Shown one piece after another: positions 4,867 to 11,468 of a DNA stretch of 11,468 bases. Every line of letters begins with the position of its first letter. Positions within the stretch are counted from its first letter, which is position 1. Below the pieces are notes generated by a model. That model saw only the letters and a program-made list of their open reading frames with translations. It did not search any database and was not told the DNA's origin. Origin of the DNA: DATFJZ01 sp034660495 (GTDB lineage: Bacteria > Desulfobacterota > Desulfobacteria > Desulfobacterales > Desulfobacteraceae). Both the position numbers and the translations under genes were made by a program. The stretch is from NCBI GenBank assembly GCA_034660495.1, contig JAYEJJ010000232.1, positions 1 through 11,468 on the forward strand, given 5' to 3'.

Positions 4867-5570
4867 ATGATGGACCAGGATGAATTGGTAAAAGTTTGCG
4901 TCAGGGAATCCCAGGCACACCTGGAGTCGATTAACTCCGGTGTGCTTGCCATTCAGGAAAAAAATTATAAGATCGATTATGATGAGCTGCAGATAACAGC
5001 AAGAAGTGTTCGCAGCATCAAAGGGGCCTGCTCTTTTTACGGTTTCCAGAACATCAGTCGGCTGGCCCGGTAGATGGAATATCTGCTTTTACAGCTTCAG
5101 GACCGTAAAACAGAAGCCGGGTCTGGCCTTGTCAATGCTTTGTTGACCGGTGTAGGCGCATTAAAGGATATGCTGGATAATGTCGGGAAAAGTGATGCAT
5201 ACTCCATTGACCCGGCCTTTTCCCTGCTTGAGAAATATGCAGCACCGGCAGGGGAATTCGAAAAAAAGATCACGGTACGGGAGATCCCCCGCCAGGATGC
5301 AGCAAATAATGATATCCTCTATTTAACACCGGCGAGCTCATTGAATCCAGGCTGGACATTGACGAGATCCAGGGGATGGAGGACTGCCTGGAAAACGAGA
5401 TTACCTTTGTGTTTGCCTTTGCAACCATTCTGGAGCAGGATCTTCTGCCCCAGGCCCTGGATATCCCGGAACAGCGGATTTCGGTTATCGACATTGAAAG
5501 CCGGCAGCTCAAGCAGGGGATTGAAACCGTGAACGATCTTGTGTCAAAAAAGCTTGCCCAGGCAAAAAAA
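4867..5570 (+). pseudogene. cheA: Broken N-terminal part (P1 and P2-like) of the hybrid CheA
   Basis: Starts at ATG 4867 or 4870 after AGGGAGGA. The P1 (Hpt) helix bundle is recognisable: ESQAHLESINSGVLAIQ, then ARSVRSIKGACSFYGFQNIS. The phosphorylated His of the H-S-I-K-G motif is Arg (CGC, 5011-5013; residue 48 from the second ATG, the numbering of E. coli CheA His48). The frame then meets TAG at 5071-5073, where family members have LAHKM. Past the stop the frame continues (MEYLLLQLQDRK) to about 5321, where one base seems lost (TATTTAAC for expected TATTTTAAC). A second frame then carries a P2-like region (ELIESRLDIDEIQGMEDC...). At A7 (5564-5570) an extra base returns it to the first frame. 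Three independent lesions plus loss of the phospho-acceptor mark a decaying region. Confidence 0.85.
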
Positions 5571-7770
5571 CACCGCTTCCATGCTCAAAGAAGCCCAACA
5601 GAAAAGTCCCGGCCGGCTGGATCACCCTCAAAAGGAATCCAGCCAGCCGGAACAGAAAAATCCCCACACCGTGCATGCCGAAGAAAAAATCCGGGTGGGT
5701 ATAAATCTGCTCAACGATCTTGTCAATCTGGCCGGAGAGATGGTTCTGGGCAGAAACCAGCTCAACCAGGTCGCCATGCCCCTGGTCAAGGATATTCCAG
5801 GGCTCAATACCGTTACCGGGCATATCAGCCGCATCACAACGGAGATGCAGGAAAAAATTATGCAGATGCGGATGCAGCCGGTTTCCATGATATTCGGCAA
5901 ATTCCAGCGGGTGGTCAGGGATTTGTCCAAAAAGATAAACAAGGAGATCAGGCTTTTCACTTACGGGGAAGATGTGGAACTGGACAAATCCATTATCGAG
6001 GCCCTGTCCGATCCCCTTACCCATCTGATTCGAAACAGTGTGGACCACGGCATTGAATTTCCCGAAGACCGGGAAAAAACTGGAAAACCCAGGCAGGGTC
6101 TCATTGAACTGAGAGCCTATCACCAGGCAGGACATGTCTATATCGGCATCACCGACGACGGCGGCGGCATTGACGGTCCTGCCGTGGGCGAAAAGGCCGT
6201 ACAAAAAGAGCTGATCACCCGGGAGCAGATGAAGAAAATGGGTGAAAAAGAGCTGGCAAAGCTTATTTTCAAGCCCGGGTTTTCAACGGCCGAACAAGTG
6301 TCCGATGTGAGCGGCCGGGGGGTCGGCATAGATGTTGTCATGACCAATATCCAGCAGTTGGGGGGCACAGTGGAAATTGATACCGAGCTGAACCGGGGCA
6401 CCACCATCAGCCTGGTGCTCCCCCTGACCCTGGCCATTGTATCGGGTCTTGTCATCTGCTTGGACAATCAGTTTTTCATTCTGCCTGAGGCCAATATTGA
6501 CGAGCTGGTCCGCATCAAACCCGATGAGAGGAAAAGCCGGATCAACGTGGTTCAACAATCATATGTCCTGCGCCTCAGGGATATTCTGTTGCCCCTGGTG
6601 TCCCTCAAAGAGGTCCTTGGGCTGACCTTGAGTCCGGAAAAGGGGGATATATTTGGAAACCAGGCCGAACATCTCCGGATACTGGTGATCAAACACGGTT
6701 CGACCCGGTTCGGACTCATGTTGGATTCGGTGGAAAATATTGAAGAGATCGTTGTCAAACCCCTGCCGCGTTATCTGAGCAACCAGAAATGCTTCAGCGG
6801 AGCCAGTATCATGGGCAATGGATCCATTGCCATGATTCTTGACGTGGGCGGCCTCTTTGACAAGGCAAGACTTCATCGCGCTGAAATGAAATTAGAGGAT
6901 AAAACTCTGAAAACAGAAAAAGGGACGTCTGAAAAAGACATCCAGACCCTTCTGCTCTTTGACAACTGCACCTCTGAGCGGTTCGCTCTGCCCCTGGAAC
7001 TGATTACCCGCATTGAAAAGGTAAAACAGTCAAACCTTGAAAAAATAAAGGACCAGTACTATCTGCAGTACCAGGGAGATAAGCTCAGGCTTGTTTTTCT
7101 GGAACATCATCTGCCCGTGGAAAAGCCCGACAGATCCAACGATGCGACCATTGCCATTATTGTACCGAAAATGGTGAAATATCCCATGGGAATCGTGATC
7201 GGTTCTGTCCAGGGAACCATCAATGAAGCGGTTGAGATCGACACCCTCTCCATCACAGCCCCGGGACTTTTCGGGACTGCCATACTGGACGGCAGAATCA
7301 CCCTGCTTCCCGACATGTACCGCCTTTTTGAGCTTGCCGCCCCTGAATGGTATGACAGAGGGGCCGGTTCAAAAAAGGATCACTCCCTGGCCAAACGGAT
7401 CCTGATTGTTGAAGACACCCCGTTTTTCAGGATGATTGAAAAAGATTATCTCATCTCTGCCGGGTATGAGGTCCTGGAAGCGGAAAACGGAAAAGAGGCC
7501 CTGGCCATTCTTGAACAGGAAATTGTTGACGGGGTGATCCTGGACATTGTTATGCCTGAAATGGACGGGTGGCAGACCATCCGTGCCATCCGGGCTGACA
7601 GCAGTCTCAAGTATCTTCCGGTCATGGCCGTGACCTCCATTGCAGAGGATGTGGAAGCGGAACAGCGGAGTAAAAAGGAAGGATTTACCCAGTGGGAAGC
7701 CAAACTCAACAAAGAGCGTCTGCTGGAAAAACTGGCTGAAATGGTGACAGGCAAAAGGGAGGCAAGATAA
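5539..7770 (+). CDS. cheA: Hybrid CheA histidine kinase core with C-terminal receiver (P3-P4-P5-CheW-like-REC)
   Basis: The open C-terminal part of the same gene as 4867-5570. Order: P3 dimerisation helices (5680-5930); P4 ATPase with N box HLIRNSVDHG (6022-6051), G1 DDGGGID (6154-6174) and G2 GRGVGID (near 6313); P5 CheW-like domain (about 6440-6870); a second CheW-like domain (about 6930-7350); and a receiver (7390-7760) with VED, acceptor Asp in LDIVMPEMDG (7543-7545), Thr in VTS and Lys in AKLNKE. CheA couples chemoreceptors to CheY/CheB phosphorylation at the polar array. There is no RBS before the TTG at 5539 or the ATG at 5581, so the fragment is unlikely to be made efficiently on its own. 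Without P1 it could bind ATP and CheW/MCP but not act as phosphodonor in cis. The intact gene would have been about 967 codons. Confidence 0.85.
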   Translation: MCQKSLPRQKNTASMLKEAQQKSPGRLDHPQKESSQPEQKNPHTVHAEEKIRVGINLLNDLVNLAGEMVLGRNQLNQVAMPLVKDIPGLNTVTGHISRITTEMQEKIMQMRMQPVSMIFGKFQRVVRDLSKKINKEIRLFTYGEDVELDKSIIEALSDPLTHLIRNSVDHGIEFPEDREKTGKPRQGLIELRAYHQAGHVYIGITDDGGGIDGPAVGEKAVQKELITREQMKKMGEKELAKLIFKPGFSTAEQVSDVSGRGVGIDVVMTNIQQLGGTVEIDTELNRGTTISLVLPLTLAIVSGLVICLDNQFFILPEANIDELVRIKPDERKSRINVVQQSYVLRLRDILLPLVSLKEVLGLTLSPEKGDIFGNQAEHLRILVIKHGSTRFGLMLDSVENIEEIVVKPLPRYLSNQKCFSGASIMGNGSIAMILDVGGLFDKARLHRAEMKLEDKTLKTEKGTSEKDIQTLLLFDNCTSERFALPLELITRIEKVKQSNLEKIKDQYYLQYQGDKLRLVFLEHHLPVEKPDRSNDATIAIIVPKMVKYPMGIVIGSVQGTINEAVEIDTLSITAPGLFGTAILDGRITLLPDMYRLFELAAPEWYDRGAGSKKDHSLAKRILIVEDTPFFRMIEKDYLISAGYEVLEAENGKEALAILEQEIVDGVILDIVMPEMDGWQTIRAIRADSSLKYLPVMAVTSIAEDVEAEQRSKKEGFTQWEAKLNKERLLEKLAEMVTGKREAR

Positions 7771-7793
7771 TGAAGATGATCGAGTATCAGTAA
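7770..7793 (+). other. Seven-codon mini-ORF overlapping the cheA stop
   Basis: TAATG overlap: the last A of the cheA stop begins ATG, with GGGAGG seven bases upstream, encoding MKMIEYQ then TAA. The RBS and coupling look like the start of a normal downstream gene, so this may be the 5' stump of a deleted gene (a CheW would fit the context, but this is a guess). Confidence 0.35.
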
Positions 7794-7874
7794 GCAGCAG
7801 GGCTTTACTGGAAGCTGATAGCTGAGTACTGACGGCTGATGGCTTTTTTAAAAAACAAATCAAAGGAAACCGCT
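7794..7874. other. Spacer between cheA and mcp with GCTGA-type short repeats
   Basis: Contains AGCTGATAGCTGAGTAC and GGCTGATGGC, imperfect repeats of a CTGATAGCTGA type, then the RBS AAAGGAA (7862-7868) for the receptor. No terminator seen, so the receptor may be co-transcribed with cheA. Confidence 0.5.
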
Positions 7875-10800
7875 ATGTTCTCATTAAAAAATGTAAAAAT
7901 GAAACCCAAACTGATCTCCCTTTTTTTGATCGCAGGAATTGTACCCATTGTCATCGTTGGCTTTTTCAGCAGTTTTAAAGCCCAGAACGCCTTGATTCAT
8001 GAAACACGGAATCAGCTGATTTCGATTCGGGAAATCAAGAAAAATCAAATCAGCGATTATTTCCATAAACGCAGGGAAAATATGAATGTTCTTGCACAGA
8101 CGGTGGGTACCCTGAGAAAGGAGGCGTTTGACAAGCTCGAAGCGGTCCAGAAGGCAAAAATGGATGCCATTCAAACCTGTTTCAAGGACATGTTCATGAA
8201 GATGAACATGTTTGCAGGCAGCAAAGATGTACAAGAGCTTTACGACAGGCTGTTTGTGTACCATAACGAAATGGACATCTTGCCGCGGGGAAATTATGAC
8301 GTCATCACAGATGAGTACACTAATATATGGAGCACCCTGGGCAAACCTATTAAAGAGTTTCAGGAAGAAAGCGGGGTGTATGATGTGTTCATGATCTGTA
8401 AAGCCCACGGCCATGTCATGTATTCTGCGGCCAGAGCGGATGATCTCGGAGAAAACATCGGCTACGGTAAATACAAGGACTCGGGGTTGGGTGAGCTCTG
8501 GTCCAAAATGGTTGATTCAGGCGAGCCGGAAGTCGTGGATATGGCTCCGTATGCCCCGAGCAACGGAGATCCTGCCATGTTCGCCGGTTACCCCATAAAT
8601 GATGAAGCAGGTGAAATGATCGGGATCATTGCATTCAAGTTTCCCCTGGATCAGATCAACAAGGTCATGAGCACCCGGTACGGTCTGGGAGAAACCGGAG
8701 AGTCCTATCTGGTGGGACAGGATAATCTCATGCGGTCCGATTCCCATCTTGACCCGGAACACCGCACAGTGAAGGCGAGTTTTGCAGACCCGGGAAAGGG
8801 AATCGTTAACACAGAAGCGACCGCTGCTGCCCTTGCCGGTAAAGACGGTCAGGATGTCATCCGGGATTATAATGGAAACCCGGTCCTTTCCTGCTATAAT
8901 CCTTTGAAAATCAAGGATATTACCTGGGCTGTGGTCACGGAAATCGATGTGGCAGAAGCGTTTTCTCCCAAAGATCGTTCAGGCAAATATTATTTTAAGA
9001 AATACACTGACATGTACGGGTATTACGATGTTTTCCTGGTCAATCCGGATGGGTATTGTTTTTACACCGCACACAAAGAGGCGGATTACCAGACCAACCT
9101 GATCAGCGGCAAATACAGGGATTCAAATCTTGGCAGGCTGGTACGGAAGGTTAAGAAAACCAAAAAATACGCTCTTGCGGATTTTGAACCCTATGCTCCA
9201 TCAAACGGGGAGCCCGCATCGTTTATTGCCCAGCCCGTGCTTCACGGAGAAGCGGTGGAACTGATTGTTGCGCTCCAGCTGTCCCTTAAAGCCATTAACA
9301 AGATGATGCAGCAGCGGGAAGGTATGGGGAAAACCGGTGAGGCTTATCTGGTGGGCCCTGACAAACTCATGCGCTCGGATTCGTATCTGGACCCTGAAAA
9401 CCGCAGCGTAAAAGCCTCTTTTGCCCACCCAGCCTCCGGGAACGTGGACACCCAAGCATCCAGTATGGCCCTTTCTGGAGAATCTGGCGTTAAAACCATT
9501 AAAGATTATAACGGCAGTGACGTTCTGTCCGCATTTGCACCAGTAAACCTGGGGGATACCACCTGGGCACTGATTGCCGAAAAGAACGAGTCCGAGGTGC
9601 TTGCCCCGGTAAAAAGCATCAGAAATTCCATTGTTCTGATTTCAGCGTTCATCGCCCTGATTGTGGCCGCAGGTGCTTATTTCATTGCCCGTATGATTTC
9701 CGGGCCCCTGCTGAAAGGGGTTGCCTTTGCCGATGTCGTGGCCAAAGGGGACCTGACGGCAACCATTGATGTGGATCAGAAAGATGAAGTTGGGATGCTG
9801 GCCCAGGCATTGACCGATATGGTAAAAAATCTGCGGGAGATCATGACAGAACTCAGCAACAACACAGACAGCCTGTCAGGGACGTCCGAGGAACTGTCAT
9901 CGGTATCCTCCCAGATGGCTGCGTCGGCCGAAGAAATGGATGCCCAGTCCTCCTCGGTGGCATCGGCTACGGAACAGGTATCTGCCAGCGTTGATACTGT
10001 GGCGTCCGCAGCAGAACAATCCAGTGCTTCCGTGGCCAGCATTGCCTCCATGACTGAAGAGATGTCCTCCACATTTTCCAATGTGGCTGAATCAGCCCAT
10101 AAAACCTCGGACAGAGTGGAAAAAATGGCTAAAGACAGTGAAAGCATCTCCTCGGGGATTAATACCATGGCCGCGGCCATAGAGGAGATGACAGCATCTT
10201 TGAACGAAGTGGCTCAGAACACCCAGCAGGCCAGCCGGGTATCCAGCAACGCCAACCAGGCGGCAGAATCCATCAATGATAAAATGAACGGCCTTGTCAA
10301 TGCATCCAAACAGATCGGCAAGGTGGTGGATGTGATCAAGGATATTGCCGACCAGACCAATCTGCTGGCCCTGAACGCCACCATTGAGGCGGCCGGAGCA
10401 GGAGAGGCAGGCAAAGGATTTGCCGTGGTGGCAGGGGAGGTCAAGGAGCTTGCCAAGCAGTCTGCCGATGCCACGGACGAAATCTCCGGACAGATCGATG
10501 AGATCCAGAACAGTACCAATGCGGTTGTGGATGCCATTGTGGAAATCAGCAAGGTAATCGAAGAAGTGGCCGGTATCAATGAAACCATTGCCTCGGCCGT
10601 GGAAGAGCAGTCTGCCACTGCCGGTGAGATTTCCCAGTCCGTTGCCCAGAATGCCCAGACCGTCCAGGGCATTGCCGAAGATGCCGGCCAATCCTCCCAA
10701 CTGGTAAGTGAGATTGCCAGGTCAACGGATGAAGCCAACAGCACGTCAGCTGAAGTGGCCCGGCATGTAGCTGAGTTGTCCGATGCGGTCAGGGAGATAG

Positions 10801-10976
10801 CCAAATCCTCCACCGAGGTGGCCAAGGCAACCAACGAGATTTCCGGTAATATTCAGGGAATCAGCACGGCGTCCAAGGAAACGGCCACCGGGGCCAACCA
10901 GACCAACGAATCAGCCGGTGAACTGGCCAGGATGGCATCATCCATGGCTGCCCTTGTCAAGCGGTTTAAAATGTAG
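7875..10976 (+). CDS. Methyl-accepting chemotaxis protein with duplicated Cache-type sensor
   Basis: 1033 aa. The ATG at 7875 is chosen over the upstream in-frame ATG at 7839 because AAAGGAA lies six bases before it. TM1 is at about residues 13-31 and TM2 at about 584-606. The ~550-residue extracytoplasmic part contains two related ~200-residue blocks, each with GKY(K/R)DS.LG, PYAPSNG(D/E)PA, GETGESYLVG or GKTGEAYLVG, LMRSDS.LDPE.R and DYNG..VLS. The second block lies about 214 residues after the first. A HAMP domain (about 607-660) and a long coiled coil follow. The signalling hairpin tip is DIADQTNLLALNATIEAAG followed by AGEAGKGFAVVAGEV (from residue 823). The protein ends LVKRFKM without a CheR/CheB pentapeptide. 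Role: inner-membrane chemoreceptor controlling a CheA; ligand unknown. No lesion found, in contrast to the neighbouring cheA. Confidence 0.95.
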   Translation: MFSLKNVKMKPKLISLFLIAGIVPIVIVGFFSSFKAQNALIHETRNQLISIREIKKNQISDYFHKRRENMNVLAQTVGTLRKEAFDKLEAVQKAKMDAIQTCFKDMFMKMNMFAGSKDVQELYDRLFVYHNEMDILPRGNYDVITDEYTNIWSTLGKPIKEFQEESGVYDVFMICKAHGHVMYSAARADDLGENIGYGKYKDSGLGELWSKMVDSGEPEVVDMAPYAPSNGDPAMFAGYPINDEAGEMIGIIAFKFPLDQINKVMSTRYGLGETGESYLVGQDNLMRSDSHLDPEHRTVKASFADPGKGIVNTEATAAALAGKDGQDVIRDYNGNPVLSCYNPLKIKDITWAVVTEIDVAEAFSPKDRSGKYYFKKYTDMYGYYDVFLVNPDGYCFYTAHKEADYQTNLISGKYRDSNLGRLVRKVKKTKKYALADFEPYAPSNGEPASFIAQPVLHGEAVELIVALQLSLKAINKMMQQREGMGKTGEAYLVGPDKLMRSDSYLDPENRSVKASFAHPASGNVDTQASSMALSGESGVKTIKDYNGSDVLSAFAPVNLGDTTWALIAEKNESEVLAPVKSIRNSIVLISAFIALIVAAGAYFIARMISGPLLKGVAFADVVAKGDLTATIDVDQKDEVGMLAQALTDMVKNLREIMTELSNNTDSLSGTSEELSSVSSQMAASAEEMDAQSSSVASATEQVSASVDTVASAAEQSSASVASIASMTEEMSSTFSNVAESAHKTSDRVEKMAKDSESISSGINTMAAAIEEMTASLNEVAQNTQQASRVSSNANQAAESINDKMNGLVNASKQIGKVVDVIKDIADQTNLLALNATIEAAGAGEAGKGFAVVAGEVKELAKQSADATDEISGQIDEIQNSTNAVVDAIVEISKVIEEVAGINETIASAVEEQSATAGEISQSVAQNAQTVQGIAEDAGQSSQLVSEIARSTDEANSTSAEVARHVAELSDAVREIAKSSTEVAKATNEISGNIQGISTASKETATGANQTNESAGELARMASSMAALVKRFKM

Positions 10977-11030
10977 GGTTAATAAAAATTTCGGCTAATA
11001 CCGATGATTGGTGGATCAACGGGATCAGGC

Positions 11031-11445
11031 TGTCATATAACCCACATGATGCACAGCAACACAACGAAAAATGGGTCGAAGACGCGAAGCCAACAGGAGA
11101 GTGCCGCCCCCAGCGGTTGCCTGTCAGGAACGAGAACGACGGAGGACTTTACCTGAGGCTTTAGGCTTTAGGCTTTAGGCTTTAGGCTTTAGGCTTTAAG
11201 CTTTAGGCTTTAGGCTTTAAGCTTAATCTGCGGCCTGGGGTATTCAAACTATTTGATTTTTTTAACGCCTGGCAGAGCAAAAAGTCTGATCCCCTTTGCT
11301 TTTCAATGTTCCTGACAGGCAATCGCCAGGGGCTGTTAGCTGGGGCGCATTCCCATTTTCCCGGTTAGCATAGGCATATTATCCGTAGGGGTGGAAATAT
11401 GATAATTGCTTAATAAAGCATATAAAAACAATGAGTTATATGACA
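11031..11445. mobile_element. Candidate non-autonomous (MITE-like) element with nested inverted repeats
   Basis: The outer pair TGTCATATAAC (11031-11041) is matched by GTTATATGACA (11435-11445). The inner pair spans 11107-11131 and 11308-11332: 22 of 25 positions are complementary, with a perfect 15-bp core TTGCCTGTCAGGAAC. The interior encodes nothing. No target-site duplication could be identified, so the true ends are uncertain. Confidence 0.45.
11156..11225. repeat. Ten tandem 7-bp repeats (AGGCTTT)
   Basis: Units 1-6, 8 and 9 are AGGCTTT, unit 7 is AAGCTTT and unit 10 is AAGCTTA. The array lies between the inner inverted repeats. Confidence 0.95.
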
Positions 11446-11468
11446 AAAAAACCATCCAATCCCATTTT

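Larger units (their letters stand above)
10977..11468. other. Gene-free right end containing repeat structures
   Basis: No coding frame is convincing. The stretch holds nested inverted repeats and a heptamer array. No clear terminator follows the receptor gene. Confidence 0.6.

Noticed and set aside
5564..5570. Programmed frameshift at A7 in cheA
   Set aside because: It would not explain the in-frame TAG at 5071, the earlier one-base loss near 5322, or the loss of the phosphorylatable His; decay or sequence error is simpler.
7839..7874. Upstream in-frame ATG at 7839 as the start of the chemoreceptor
   Set aside because: It has no Shine-Dalgarno, whereas 7875 has AAAGGAA at correct spacing and begins the usual short basic segment before TM1.
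10380..10410. Gly in place of the common Arg in the receptor tip (IEAAGAGEAGKG)
   Set aside because: From memory this variant is common among receptors of this bacterial group, so it is not a sign of inactivation.
11085..11135. Cobalamin-riboswitch-like fragment (AAGCCAACAGGAGAGTGCCG)
   Set aside because: The conserved upstream B12-box partners are missing, there is no downstream gene, and the sequence belongs to an inverted repeat.
11156..11225. Telomere-type repeat of a linear replicon
   Set aside because: The array is internal, short and flanked by inverted repeats, and bacterial telomeres are not of this type.

Overview
The window looks like an accessory, repeat-rich stretch of a sulfate-reducer-type Desulfobacterota chromosome (Desulfobacteraceae-like). 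This is inferred from the Rpn family type, the REP/RAYT debris, the hybrid CheA with a C-terminal receiver, and the style of the large Cache-type chemoreceptor. No rRNA or species marker is present, so the placement is tentative.

Left part (1-2773, minus strand): a tandem duplication with a period of 1182 bp. Each unit holds a 107-127 bp piece of a small secreted-protein gene, an intact Rpn-family (PD-(D/E)XK) nuclease gene, and a REP-like tail. The two Rpn genes encode identical 328-aa proteins. Position 1 of the window is homologous to 1201 and 2383, immediately upstream of an rpn start, so a further rpn copy probably lies just left of the window. Inside each rpn gene sit a strong Shine-Dalgarno and an in-frame ATG. 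They would give a separate 92-aa C-terminal protein containing a (MEKG)6 four-residue repeat. This matches the reported Rpn long/short toxin/intragenic-antitoxin arrangement. A candidate promoter at 2660-2689 could drive a 78-aa ORF and then the rpn genes. It lies just downstream, in the minus direction, of a good Rho-independent terminator (2709-2773).

Middle part (2774-4134): a graveyard of mobile-element debris. Two related ~115 bp RAYT-type segments carry the palindrome GGGGTCAGACCCC. One supplies the new 3' end of a truncated antitoxin-like gene. The other heads a decayed RAYT transposase whose frame runs into the C-terminus of a GT4-type glycosyltransferase, followed by a 12-C (12-G) tract. 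Five exact 15-bp direct repeats stand directly upstream of the antitoxin-like gene.

Right part (4135-10976, plus strand): signalling genes. First comes an HD-GYP phosphodiesterase fragment that has lost its N-terminal half and the His of the HD pair. Next is a hybrid CheA gene whose N-terminal P1/P2 part is broken by a stop codon, a -1 and a +1 frameshift, and an Arg in place of the phosphorylatable His. Its P3-P4-P5-CheW-like-REC part remains fully open. Last is an intact 1033-aa methyl-accepting chemotaxis protein with an internally duplicated Cache sensor. The receptor looks functional; the local kinase looks decayed.

The right end (10977-11468) has no gene. It holds ten 7-bp direct repeats (AGGCTTT) inside nested inverted repeats, suggesting a non-autonomous mobile element.
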